Assembly: GCF_024139115.2 (NCBI RefSeq)
Contig: NC_085140.1
Span: 463,853,506-463,917,505, forward strand
DNA: 64,000 nucleotides
Direction of reading: 5' to 3'
Origin: Armigeres subalbatus
Taxonomy: Eukaryota > Arthropoda > Insecta > Diptera > Culicidae
Part shown: one piece after another, positions 21,547-31,855 of the stretch
Numbering within the stretch: position 1 is the stretch's first letter
How the letters are laid out: every line of letters begins with the position of its first letter
Notes under the pieces: generated by a model
The model's database searches: none
What the model was told of the DNA's origin: nothing
What the model saw: the letters and a program-made list of their open reading frames with translations, nothing else
Made by a program: the position numbers and the translations under genes

Positions 21547-22938
21547 GAGCACCTCCACGAGAGTCCTCATCGCTATTCTTATAATAGCGCTCTTTCTCGA
21601 GTGCTATTTTAGGATAGCGCCCCATCTTCCCACCGGTGGTTTCTGTTTTAGGTATAGCGACTTCGTAAACATATTGAGTTCTCACCGGGCCTTGCTTAAA
21701 GTAGTCATATTCTTCTTTAATGGCTCTACATTCCAACTGGAACTTGGCTAGCTGCTCGACCTAGTACTCTACAAGCATTTCCTCAGTTATCAATTGAAAG
21801 CTTTTCTGTGCCCGTCATTGCATGAGTATGTATTTGATGTGACAACTATGCTTAAGGAGCCCATTTGAAAACAAAAGAATCGGGAATCCGGAGGGCAATT
21901 CTACGCTTTGTTCGTAAGGCAGCTGGAGACCCGTCATCAAACTTGTTTCATGTTTTTTCAACGTTATTCCATCTGGACTTCCTTCCTCCTGGAAATTTAT
22001 TTCGGGGATTTGTACTACTTGCAGTCAAAGAAATTCCTCCTGCAATTCCCACCAGTTTCCTACAGGAATCTCTTGACTTGACAAAATCCTGCAGGAATGC
22101 TTCCACATTTTTTTTTTCTCTGAAGAATGTCCCGGACAAACAATTTTGTAACAACATCCGAAAGAATCAATTCTTGGGAAAACTTACTAAGTTTTCAAAT
22201 GAAATCACAAAAGAAGTTATAGGGCAGTTCCAATAAAAAATCCCGATAGATTCTGGAAGAAATCTTAAAACTATTCTGGGACAACTGCTAAAAATTCTTT
22301 AAAAAAAACTTAAAGATTGCTTGGGAACTCCCGGAGAAATCTTCCAGGGATCCTATGATGAATTTCCAAAGCAAATCATGTTCAAATGAATGACAGAAAA
22401 TAGAAACTTGCGGGAGATTTTCTGGTGGAACAACTTGAAGAAAATACTGAACAATCACTCAAGCAACCTTCTGAGGGATTACTGGAAGCACCTGGAAGAT
22501 CTCCTCCTTGGAACAACTTGCTAAAGAAAAACATTAAAATTTTCTTTAGCGAAAATCCATGAAAATTTCGGACTCTAGCGGGCGTCCGTGCGCATCGCTC
22601 CTCATCATACTTGATCCACTAGTATAATTACTTCTTCGCGGAGTTGAATTGGGGCGCTAGATCAAAAAAATTGAATATTTCCCTTGCTATTTTATTTACG
22701 CCGGAATTGTTCTGAAAAAGAAAAACAGATTTTCTGCATTTTTTTTATCTATACCAAAGTGACGTTTCACGAAATAGCAACCCAGTATGGGGCGCTAAAT
22801 TTGGACATTCACGGCTAATTTTGAGTTGCGTTCTTATTTTACATTCCCGTTTAGATACCGCCGGTGTTGAAGTGGGTCTCTATAAAGGGCCCGGAAATAG
22901 CGATAGGGACCCAGATGGGGACTCCCGTGGAGGTGTTC
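21547..22938. mobile_element. Harbinger-like element, 1.39 kb
   Basis: Ends GAGCACCTCCACGAGAGTCC and GGACTCCCGTGGAGGTGTTC, with TAA at 21544-21546 and 22939-22941. The inside holds a minus-strand SINE fragment (21712-21830) and a degenerate GGAATTTCC-type minisatellite (21960-22540). The 123-codon open frame there is repeat-derived. No transposase. Confidence 0.75.
21712..21830 (-). mobile_element. Second SINE type, 3' fragment
   Basis: The complement contains CCAAGTTCCAGTTGGAATG and ATGCAATG...GAAAAGCTTTCAA, the same as the 3' part of the SINE at 30706-31006. Only the tail half is present. Confidence 0.7.
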
Positions 22939-24354
22939 TAATAAGCTGGTGAAACAATATTAATCTGCATATATGTTCAATGAGCAAGGGAAATGTGGCT
23001 ACCATGCGCAATGCAACTCATTAGCCCAGAAGTGATTTCAGGATAACTCTTGCTTTCAAAATACGTTGTTTTGCCATATCGTGTACAACACGGCAAACAA
23101 AATTTCTCCAAATATAGTCAGAGATGTGGTTTTTGTACAACAGATGGCGGTAACATCACCGCTTTCAGTGTCTCCCGGTAAATTTAAGGAAAGTATTAAA
23201 CTCGGGCATCTTGTTCCTTCCAGTTATCTTTGATGCTATGTATAACGCAAAGTGCACACGCACTTTTGCATTTTGTTTTACTGGAAACAAGCTTTCTAAA
23301 AAATGATACGTGGAAACATAAAAGTAATCAAGGTATTCATCCTTATTCAACACGAAGTTATTATACAAAAATGCCTTTAGGGTCAGCTGATTAATACCTG
23401 TTCTTAAAACTTTCGTTTTGAGATACATTTAAGGAGGGCCATCACAGAAGATATTAGTGTTATTACCTTCGGAAGTATATCCGATGAACCCGATTTGCTG
23501 AATCTACAGTAGCACTAGAGGAGAAGAAGCGTAGAACCGCCATTCGGTCACGGCGTTTTCTTGTGTAGTGGAAGGAAATCAATAATTCTGGAAACGAACA
23601 GAAATGGGAGAAACAAGAATAGATTTATTTAACATTTTATCTCGCATTTTATATAAGAAATTTTTGACTTACATGCATTTTAGATCACCACCGACTTCGA
23701 GAAAAACTATATTTAACTATCTCAAGTCTGCCCGACCAACTGCCGTCGAAAGAATTGACACACAACACTGAAAATGAAAACACTTCTTTTTATGCATGAA
23801 ATGCTTTTATGTGTAAAAATCTACCCAAATTATATCATGTATGATTTTTTTCTTATAAGAATATTTTTAATTTCTCATTCCACGTATCTTTATTATAAGA
23901 TGTACAATCTGTAAATAATTTGGTATGATCAGGACGGTAAAAAGCTTAATCATATGATTGCACGTGTATCGTACAGCTAATGATGATTATAAGAGGAATG
24001 GAATACATATAATATTAAGTATTCAGCATACGATTTATTTCTATGCGGGTTGTCCCACCCACTCCCGGCGCCACTGATAATGAGCAACAATTCGATCGCT
24101 TCGGAACAATAACTGTCTTACATATTAGAAAATATTCTATGAAGTCTTCGGGTTGACTATATTTAAATAGTTAATAGGCCGCCTCCCAAAACGATCTTAC
24201 ACATAAGGGGCGATTTTTATAGGAATCAAGCTGCTCGTGCTCAGTCAAATTACAACCAATTCAGTTAAAAATTTAGGAGGTTCATTAAAATAGCAAATAT
24301 TATCGTTCAAGCATAGGGGAGCGAAAAAGTCAAAATTTGAATCACTCTAAGCTC

Positions 24355-24450
24355 ATCCTGAAACCAGCGGCACAGGCAATCAAATGAATTATCTTATAAT
24401 CTTTTTTACGTAGTTTACGTCGGACGGTCGTATCTTGTATATAACCCTTC
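24355..24450. repeat. Dispersed repeat, copy 2 (pairs with 5795-5945)
   Basis: AACCAGCGGCACAGGCAATC ... ACGTAGTTTACGTCGGACGG ... ATAACCCTT, colinear with 5811-5945 but lacking about 40 central bases. The stretch 24451-24898 contains loosely symmetrical TTATGTGTG/CACACATAA motifs and no gene. Confidence 0.6.
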
Positions 24451-25027
24451 ACTAATAAAATTCCACACATTTTTTTTTTGCAAAAATCTAAAGAAATTTA
24501 CAAATAAATTTTATGTGTGCGTTAATAACCACCCGCTGTGGGTGAATCCACAAAAAGGTTATTAGTTAATAACGGTTATGTGTGTTTCCACATACATGCT
24601 ATGCGAATTCACATAGCCGTTATGTGGGAAATGCTATAGTAAAAATTTATGTGTGCCACACATAATGGATATGATTGGATTTTTGTCAGTGTTCTGATTT
24701 CACCACTTATTTTCTGATGATTTTCTGGTGAAAAAAAACGATGTCGTAAAACGATAATAAAAAATCTTACTGAAGATCTGTTTGTTTACTGTTTAATTAT
24801 ACCCGCCTCACTCACAGTAAACCGTAATATAAATTCGCAGGTTAATTTGCTATCTGCAACACTGCAAAACGTAGTAGAATTGACAATAACACAGTTTGAG
24901 GCTCCCCCAGACTACAAGCGACTACATCGCCGCGACGGCGACAACTAGTCGCCGCGATTCTATTGTTGGTTCGCTGCAGGCAATGTTCTATTTACGCTTC
25001 CATACTTACGGCGACAGAATCGCTGTC

Positions 25028-25274
25028 ATTTTGATAAGAAAATTATTTTGAGCTTTTTAGTGGAATGTCTTCACTTGTCATAAGATTTATTCCACTGAAT
25101 TGGACAGATTCGACCTCGTAGTCTTCAGTGTCTCGTACTTGACTCGACTCGAAGTCGAGCCAAGTACGAGACACTGAAGACGGCCTTACTGTTGAGGTCG
25201 AAATACGTATCTGTCAAGATACAATTAAGTGGTGGAATTCAATGGGATGGTATAAACTCGTCTTATGACAAGTG
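25028..25274. mobile_element. Inverted pair of Penelope-like terminal repeats
   Basis: The insert is bounded by the perfect 12-bp duplication AGAATCGCTGTC (25016-25027 and 25275-25286). It consists of a minus-oriented terminal repeat (about 25034-25145, with part of the core deleted) joined to a plus-oriented one (about 25146-25265). No coding sequence lies between them. Confidence 0.8.
25170..25215 (+). ncRNA. Hammerhead-like core, intact-looking copy
   Basis: Plus strand: GACA, CUGAAGA, stem II GGCC with GGUC around a UUACUGUUGA loop, GAAA, AUACGUAU palindrome, C, UGUC. Stem I can form from GACA and UGUC. A single C separates CUGAAGA from stem II, which is not standard. The inverted partner at 25102-25133 lacks the palindrome and cannot fold this way. 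Confidence 0.65.
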
Positions 25275-25494
25275 AGAATCGCTGTCGCCAAGCGATAGAA
25301 TCGCGTCGCGACTGTCGCGTCGCGTGTGTTTAGGGGAACCTTTAATCTTTTACTTCTCTTCTCTGGATATTGCATGGTAAATTTTACAACATACACAGTT
25401 GGAGTAAATATGAGTTGCGTTCTGCACAAATCAAGTGGTAAAATGTTTTTAATTTTACACTCAATTATTTTGCGTTGAACTTAATGTAAAATTA

Positions 25495-25527
25495 AAAAAA
25501 AAACACACACACACACACACACACAAA
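25495..25527. repeat. (CA)n microsatellite
   Basis: A-run followed by about 12 CA dinucleotides. The rest of 25345-25728 shows nothing else I recognise. Confidence 0.9.
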
Positions 25528-25730
25528 TAAAGACATAAAAAAAATTACCCTCTATATGGTAGACGTTACTATGCCGTTGTTTTCAGTGTACATTCACATC
25601 CACACAGTATTTTTCTTTTTTTTTACTCCGTACAGCTCTCAAATAAGCGCAAACTTGAGTGAAACAACCCAAGAGTGGGTCTATTTGTAGACTTGTGTAG
25701 CTGCATGATTCATAATAAGAGTTCGCACTA

Positions 25731-26486
25731 CACGGAGAACCTCGTAAACTCATTAAAGGGTAAATTTTCACTCATTTTGAAGTATTAGTGGATCTACTCA
25801 TATAATGAGTAAACCACGTTTTACTCATAAATGAGTAAACGCAATATATGTCAAAAAATGTGGCATTTTTACCCATTTCGACAAATTGATTTTTGTCGAA
25901 AATGGGTAAAAAACTCTCATTTTGAGAATGGAGATAAAATGAAAAATAATAAAAATGGGATTTATTGCAGATTCAAGGAAAAGTACAACGAATAAAATGC
26001 TCACATTTATTTATTGATTTCAGGTAATGAATTTGTAATTAATATTCGATTAAAGTTTGAGCTGATACAATTATATTTTTTTCTTCTATGTAGGCAGCCC
26101 GCATCTTGCCATCCATCGATTCCGATCCTAATAATTCAAAAAAGGAACTGTTTGGTTATTTACCTTCAGTTTAATATGTTTTCAACTACTTACGTTCAAG
26201 TTGCCCCATGTTTCCCGCGTACAATCAGGTCACAATGATCCTTAAAATTTCCGCAACGCCGTAGCACGCAACTGGCAGCTTAACTTTAAACAAAAACTTC
26301 CAAAGACTTTTTTCACCAATTTATGGGTTAAAAAATAAACGCTTTTCTAGTTGGTCAACATTCTCAAAATGAGTGTTTTTTCACCCATTTCAAGTTGTCA
26401 AATTTTCCACATTTTCTGACAGCTTAATATAAGATCAAAAAATGGTTAGTTTTTTACTCATTATTGAGTTTACGAAGTTATCCGTG
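25731..26486. mobile_element. TA-duplicating element with CACGGA ends, 756 bp
   Basis: CACGGAGAACCTCGTAAACT on the left and GTTTACGAAGTTATCCGTG on the right with TA at 25729-25730 and 26487-26488, as for Tc1/mariner relatives. Interior repeats of ATGAGTAAA / TTTACTCAT. An exon-like frame lies at 26096-26176 (see findings). Confidence 0.75.
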
Positions 26487-26631
26487 TATGTATTTGTGCC
26501 ACCATTTTACCCATTGGAGAGATAGGCGATGACAGTGTAAGGTGATTTTGATTGCTCCAATTGAGCACAAGCCTATTAAAACGAGGAACACCATTTATAT
26601 TTGTAGCTCATATTTCTCAAAATCTGCTCGC

Positions 26632-26640
26632 GGCTTCAGT
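26632..26640 (+). promoter_or_regulatory. Possible initiator for the SDR gene
   Basis: CTTCAGTTT fits the arthropod TCAGT initiator and lies about 190 bp upstream of the SDR start codon. No convincing TATA box is seen; this is a weak suggestion. Confidence 0.3.
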
Positions 26641-26823
26641 TTATCTCAAAAGTTATTTCAGTTATTATTATTAGGTATTAAGTTATTTCGCATTTTTTTT
26701 ATACTGATATTTTCGTGAATATTGCTGACGGAGTCCAGTTCTTCTCTCAACGCTGCTGCTACATTTCGCAAACCCCGACCATACCACACCATTTGTAATA
26801 TTGCGGGAAAATATTATGCAATC

Positions 26824-27645
26824 ATGAGTTTTGAAAATAAAGTTGTTATAATTACTGGAGCATCGTCTGGAATTGGAGAAGCCACTGCAAAATACCTATC
26901 CAACTTAGGAGCGTCATTAGTTCTCACTGGACGTAATTTAAAAAATCTTATGAAAGTTGGAGAAGCATGCAAAGCACATTCTACAAATACTCCTTTGCTG
27001 CTGGTAGCCGACGTTACAAATGCAGACGACAACAAACGAGTGATCGATGAAACTATATCAAAGTATGGCAAATTAGATGTATTGATCAATAATGCTGGAA
27101 TCATAGCGAATGGATCGATTGAAAACACTAGTTTAGAACAATATGATGAAGTCATGAATACAAACATTAGAGCTGTGTATCATTTAACTATGTTGGCGGT
27201 TCCTTATTTAATAAAAAGCAAGGGAAACATCGTTAATGTGAGCAGCGTCGCAGGAAATAGGTCATTTCCAGGTATCCTAGCGTATGGAATATCAAAAGCT
27301 GCAATTGACCAATTCACACGTTGTACAGCGTTAGAATTAGCTTCAAAGCAAGTCCGCGTGAATGCTGTCAATCCGGGTATGTACATAATAATTAAATTAA
27401 ATGGATATAATACGAATTACTTTACAGGTGTAATAGTGACCGACATTCATAAGCGTGGGGGAATGGACGAAAAAACTTATGCTGCATTCCTTGAGAAATG
27501 TAAACAAACTCATGCGTTAGGTAGACCGGGTGATTCAACAGAAGTTGCTGCAACAATTTCATTTCTAGCATCAGATGCAGCTAGTTTTATAACTGGTGTA
27601 AACTTGAATGTAGATGGAGGACGTCATGCCATGTGTCCACGGTGA
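26824..27645 (+). CDS. Short-chain dehydrogenase/reductase (classical SDR), two exons
   Basis: Predicted NAD(P)-dependent oxidoreductase; substrate unknown. Exons 26824-27376 and 27428-27645 give 256 residues, the usual length for classical SDRs. Seen: cofactor motif TGASSGIG (residues 11-18), VADVTN (61-66), NNAG (89-92), the NTN catalytic Asn region (112-114), and catalytic Ser141, Tyr154, Lys158 (YGISK). After the intron come the 'VIVTDIH' loop and the C-terminal 'FITGVNLNVDGG'. The 51-bp intron (GTATGT...TTTACAG) restores the family sequence 'NPGVIVTD'; it is in frame without stops. The open frame extends upstream only through non-ATG codons, so the ATG at 26824 is the start. Closest in type to FabG-like insect SDRs. 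No membrane segment or signal peptide. Confidence 0.93.
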   Translation: MSFENKVVIITGASSGIGEATAKYLSNLGASLVLTGRNLKNLMKVGEACKAHSTNTPLLLVADVTNADDNKRVIDETISKYGKLDVLINNAGIIANGSIENTSLEQYDEVMNTNIRAVYHLTMLAVPYLIKSKGNIVNVSSVAGNRSFPGILAYGISKAAIDQFTRCTALELASKQVRVNAVNPGMYIIIKLNGYNTNYFTGVIVTDIHKRGGMDEKTYAAFLEKCKQTHALGRPGDSTEVAATISFLASDAASFITGVNLNVDGGRHAMCPR

Positions 27646-27851
27646 ATGACTCTTTTGAATAATGCTACCATGATAATATGTTATTGATAAAAAAATATAT
27701 TTCGTATTTTGTATATTGTGTATGTGTGTTTGTGTTATACTTACTATCTTCCACAATCCGGCATTGGTTGTGTGGTAGAAACAATGCTGCGTTAGAAGAA
27801 GAAAATCCACTATGTGCTAGTGTTGTACTAGCGTACTAGCGTGGTACTAGC

Positions 27852-27963
27852 GTAGGGTAAAATGGACCCCATAGTAGCGGAATCATAAGGCGTAGAAAAT
27901 GCAAACAAATTAATTTAGCATGATATCGGATAGCAAGTTCTGTATCTCCCCTGCACGTTGCAT
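27852..27963. mobile_element. End fragment of the GGGTAAAA MITE
   Basis: TAGGGTAAAATGGACCCC then AGTTCTGTATCTCCCCTGC matches the left 130 bp of the element at 16620. Preceded by four GTACTAGC-like repeats at 27818-27850. 27646-27815 is the SDR 3' flank with no clear AATAAA. Confidence 0.65.
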
Positions 27964-28074
27964 AGGGTAAATCCGGGTGAGATGCCTGACCTTTTAAAAA
28001 ATCGACATTTCTCCAAAACAAAACGTTAAATTGAAACTCTTCTCATTGTTTTCGATAGTTTAGGGATCCTTCTA

Positions 28075-28579
28075 GGGGAGAATGGTCCAAAATGCACCCC
28101 TGGGGCAAAATGGCCTCACTCATAAAACCACTCATATAATCTGTTGTAGTACATTTATGAACGAATATTACCATAACAATTCATAATTAGTTATCCATAA
28201 TTGAGCTCCATTGGAAAAATTTAGCAAAATCCCTCCATATTCACTCAAATTTAACGATTTGCTATTCTTCCACCACATCCGTAAGATTTTAGTTCAACCC
28301 ATTAAGAAAAAACAACAACCATGCGTTCACCATGATTGTACATGCAATTGAGTCATTTTAGACCACCATTCGGGCGTTTTGCCCCAGGCCTATTTTTAGA
28401 ACATTTTTTAAATGCGTTAGAAAGTCATGAAAACCTTATTGTTTTGAATAGGAGATCATTGTGAAATGTAGCTGGGTTTGTAAATTTTGCACCCATACGT
28501 TGAAATGGTTGGGTATTCTTGTATATATGGGCGAAAACATCGAAAAAGCTTAAGGGGTGCATTTTGGACCGTTCTCCCC
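28075..28579. mobile_element. TA-flanked MITE, GGGGAGAATGGTCC ends, 505 bp
   Basis: GGGGAGAATGGTCCAAAATG on the left and CATTTTGGACCGTTCTCCCC on the right, an inverted match of about 28 bp, with TA at 28073-28074 and 28580-28581. Non-coding; Tc1/mariner-type by its duplication. Confidence 0.82.
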
Positions 28580-28749
28580 TACATTGTGTAGAAATCATTT
28601 GCAAAATAAATATAATCAGATGGTACTATTTATATTTGAATAAAAAAGTCAAATCCGGGTGAGCGCCACACGTAGAAAATGTTGGAGAAACGAGATTGTA
28701 TTTTTTTTGGCGTTGAACGTACTTCTTCAGAAAAGCATAATCATCTATT

Positions 28750-28913
28750 GGGAGCATCCAGAAATTACGTAACGCTCAGAGGTGGTTGGAGGGTCGACCG
28801 AAGTGTGACAATCCATACAAAAAAATCAATGATTCATACAAAAAGTGTGACATATGGGGGAGGGGGGGTTGAAAATGGCCAATTTTCGCGTTACGTAATT
28901 AATGGATCTTCCC
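28750..28913. mobile_element. MITE with ATTACGTAACGC arms
   Basis: CATCCAGAAATTACGTAACG on the left and CGCGTTACGTAATTAATGG with GATCTTCCC on the right; the inside has GTGTGACAATCCATACAAAA and GGGGGAGGGGGGGTTG. This is a widespread mosquito design; compare 60812-60977. Confidence 0.75.
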
Positions 28914-29004
28914 ATATTTTTATTTCAACCCAAAAACAAACAAATTTCTTCGCATAAGCAATTTCTTATGTCTTGTGAATTACAATACACAGACAAGGAT
29001 ATTA

Positions 29005-29997
29005 AGCATGAGCATGAGCATGAGCATTATGACCGCACAATTCGTAGTTGCTACTCCGTGATTGACTGAACTTGCGAAATTGTACAGAGAACACAATGAA
29101 TGGGGCTTGGGATTAGCTACCCATTCTCAATGTACACGTTTCAGGAGCTCAAATATTTAAAGTCAATAACGGCGCCGGCCACGTCCTTACGGTCATATAG
29201 GAATGGAAGGATTGTTAGTCCGACTCTCGTTGCTACTAGAGACCGAGTATACCTCTGCATCTCCACGATTGTCTTGGGATAGGATATCGTTTTAGTTACG
29301 AAGGATAATTTATCTGGATTCACTTTGGTAAGTGATGCGATCTATGGGATGGGAAATAACACTAATACGAGTTAAAAGTTAAAACATGCACGCCCGGTGG
29401 CATATGAAAAGTAAGGAGATTCGCGTTTTGGACGACCGCACGGAAGCGCAGCACTCTGTACTCACTAGCTCGATGGCTACAGCAAATTATTAAATAAGGC
29501 CCTTTTTTCGACAGCGTGCGACATGCGCATGAGCCACCGAACGCAATATAGATATTTTATTTCTTTACCGACGACTAAAACACGCACTGCACTTACTTGT
29601 TCGATAACTATTCTTATTACCGGTCGCGCAATTCAGAACACAGCTATTCGGCCGATCGCGCGATCGTTCTGCTGTCCGAAGCAAGAGAAATCTCGCACTG
29701 AACTGATTAACTTTATTACCGGCCGCGCAATGCAGAACACAATTATTCGGTCGATCACGCGATCGTTCTGCTGTCCGAAACAAGAGAAATCTCGCACTGA
29801 ACTGATTAACTTTATTACCGGCCGCGCAATGCAGAACACAATTATTCGGTCGATCACGCGATCGTTCTGCTGTCCGAAACAAGAGAAATCTCGCACTGAA
29901 CTGATTAACTTTATTACCGGCCTCGCAATGCAGAACACAATTATTCGGCCGATCACGCGATCGTTCTGCTGTCCGAAACAAGAGAAATCTCGCACTC
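29005..29997 (-). mobile_element. 993-bp retroposon with 5' monomers and GAGCAT tail
   Basis: Flanked by a perfect 25-bp direct repeat (28980-29004 and 29998-30022; core ACAATACACAGACAAGG). Read on the minus strand it begins with about four 99-bp monomers (29613-29997), continues through 29040-29600 and ends in a (GCTCAT)n tail at 29005-29028. Long variable duplication plus short-repeat tail point to target-primed reverse transcription. A degraded relative lies at 60600-61060. Confidence 0.75.
29613..29997. repeat. 99-bp tandem monomers, four copies
   Basis: TTATTACCGGCCGCGCAATG recurs at 29614, 29713, 29812 and 29911. The copies are over 95 per cent identical and GC-richer than the surroundings. 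As 99 is divisible by three, several frames stay open on both strands; no protein is implied. Confidence 0.93.
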
Positions 29998-30022
29998 TTA
30001 CAATACACAGACAAGGATATTA

Positions 30023-30663
30023 GTCATTAATAGGATTCTACTTTGTTGTTTTCCCCTACAATCAATTACATAAATCATCGAAAAATGCACAAATTGCATT
30101 CTTCTATATCCATGACGCTTTTTAATTTGTCTGGCATTCTAAGATAGCCAAATATTCTTCATTGTCATTCTCTTTCATGCCTGCTTTTCCTTCGTGGGGT
30201 ATCTGCTCTTACAATTCATAAAATGTACTCATAATAACAACCGAAAAAGAAGACATGTGACGCAAATTAATTTATTTCTCATTATTGTGATGTTTTTAGT
30301 AGTGAGCACGCATGATATCAATAGAAAACGACACTGATTGAGTCGAAATCATTCCTTGTGCAAAAATCATTAATTTCGGAGCATGTTAAACCAGTAGCCA
30401 AGAACGTCTGGATTTTTTGGGCAGGATTCTCCTCCCAATATCTTGGTCTTCGTTAAAGATTGAATTATAATATTTCATTGAAGTGTTGATAGTAGGTAGG
30501 TGCGGCATGTCACCCTGATTGTTTTGCGGTATCTATACCGATTGCAGGGGATAGACGCCACATCACTATATTTTTTACTCAAAACATAAATTGCTTCCAA
30601 ACATAATAAAACATAATAATAAAATAATAAAAGGTTTTTAGAGGCCTCAAATAATGAAATAAA
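30023..30663. other. Unassigned stretch
   Basis: AT-rich, no gene or repeat family recognised. Confidence 0.3.
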
Positions 30664-30705
30664 CATGTCGACTCGGGGCCCTCCTTAGCCGTGCGGTATG
30701 ACGCG

Positions 30706-31006
30706 AATTTGGGTCTCCATTAGCCTTGTGGCGTAGGATTGCCAATCCGGAGATGGCCAGTTCGATTCTCGGTCCGGTCTAGGATGTTTTCGGGTTGGAA
30801 ATTTTTTCGACACCCTGGGCGGGCACAGTGTATCCATTGTACTTGCCACACAAGATACAAAATCATGCAATGGCGGACATAGAAAAGCTTTCAAATGGAA
30901 ATGCTAATAGTTGAAAAGTTGAAAAGTTGAAAAGCAGGCCAAGTTCCAGTTGGAATGTAGAGCCATCGAAGAAGAAGAAGAAGAAGAAGAAGAAGAAGAA
31001 GAAGAA
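30706..31006 (+). mobile_element. Second tRNA-like SINE with (GAA)n tail
   Basis: ATTAGCCTTGTGGCGTAGG (A-box-like) and GGCCAGTTCGATTCTCGG (B box) head, body with GTTGAAAAGTTGAAAAGTTG, and a (GAA)n tail at 30968-31006. Duplication GACGCG at 30700-30705 and 31007-31012. Possibly the family called Gecko, but I cannot confirm the name. Confidence 0.8.
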
Positions 31007-31142
31007 GACGCGCGGCCACAAAGCAAGACCATGCTGAGGGTGGCTGGGTTCGATTCCCAGTGCCGGTCTATGCAATTTTCGTATTGGAAATTATCTCGAC
31101 TTCCCCGGGCATAAAAGTATCATCGTGTTAGCCTCATGGTAT

Positions 31143-31855
31143 TCTTCTTATTGGCATTACATCCCCACTCTGGGACAGAGCCGCCTCGCAGCTTAGTGTT
31201 CATTAAGCACTTCCACAGTTATTAACTGCGAGGTTTCTAAGCCAAGTAGGGTAAAAGACCCAATAGTGGAGGAACTAAGCACGTTCCACCACTATTTGTT
31301 GGTTCGCACCAAGTCTATACTTCATTCACTTACCTCAAGGGTGCACATGGAAGATTATTAATTATATTTGATCCGAAAGGGATCCTGATTGCAGCAGCAT
31401 CCATCATTGTTACCTAAAATGGTACCTCCAATTATTGGTGCAGTGTTCCAATAGTAGCGGTATTTTTTAATTCGTGTTCCTATAGTTGTCAATCCCATTG
31501 TTCATATGGGACTCGCAACTATAGGAACACTACCGCAACTATTGGTGCAAAGCAGAGAAAAGGAAATGGTATTTTGGTGATACTTTACCAATTTTGATGC
31601 AATTCTCAACCTCTCTCCTGTATTTCGTGTAATGACAGGTCAACAAATTGATAGACTATATGGGTTGCTGCGTTAAATACGTAGATTGTGTAAAACAGCA
31701 CTACCGCAACTATAGGAACACCCACGACTATCGGAACTTTTACCCTAACCATTTTTGCATTCGTATATCATGAGGCTAACACGATGATGGCATTAGCCCA
31801 GGGAAGTCGAGACAATTTCTTTGTAACCGCTCGTCTTACCGCACGGCTAAGGAGA
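31143..31855 (-). mobile_element. Inverted Feilai-type SINE inside a Feilai
   Basis: Tail CTTCTTATTGGCATTAC at 31144 and head complement CTTACCGCACGGCTAAGGAG at 31835-31854. Flanked by GCCTCATGGTAT (31131-31142) and GCCTCATGATAT (31856-31867), an 12-bp duplication with one mismatch. Split by the MITE 31249-31745. Confidence 0.85.
31249..31745. mobile_element. TA-type MITE, 497 bp, in inverted Feilai
   Basis: GGGTAAAAGACCCAATAGTG left and CGACTATCGGAACTTTTACC right, with TA at 31247-31248 and 31746-31747. Same end design as 16620-17437. GTTCCTATAGT-type motifs are repeated inside. Confidence 0.8.

Larger units (their letters stand above)
18282..24076. mobile_element. Candidate 5.8-kb hAT-type composite element
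   Basis: Left end CAGAGGCGCAGCCAC and right end CCCGGCGCCACTG, each followed inward by GGTGGGTAGGACAA-like sequence, with the 8-bp duplication ATAATGAG at 18274-18281 and 24077-24084. The motif GTAGGACA/TGTCCTAC recurs internally at 19438-19500, resembling subterminal binding sites. No transposase frame is recognisable, and it contains other elements (19141-19300, 21547-22938). It could be one old defective hAT, or a chance pairing of two ends. Confidence 0.5.
24899..25341 (-). mobile_element. GC-rich Harbinger-like MITE, copy 2, interrupted
   Basis: Inverted relative to copies at 14077 and 55527. Ends AGGCTCCCCCAGAC and GGGGAACCT. A 247-bp Penelope-like insertion (25028-25274) splits it, with the duplication AGAATCGCTGTC on both sides. 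Flanking 3-mers TTG/TTA differ by one base. Confidence 0.85.

Noticed and set aside
21865..22236. 123-aa hypothetical protein
   Set aside because: It lies in a degenerate GGAATTTCC-type minisatellite inside a Harbinger-like element; overlapping frames are open on the other strand.
26722..26823. N-terminal extension of the SDR protein
   Set aside because: It would need a non-ATG start (TTG at 26722); the SDR fold starts directly at the ATG at 26824.
29523..30023. Repeat proteins of 120-166 aa on both strands
   Set aside because: The 99-bp monomer is divisible by three, so a stop-free frame is repeated; frames are open on both strands at once and have no start context.
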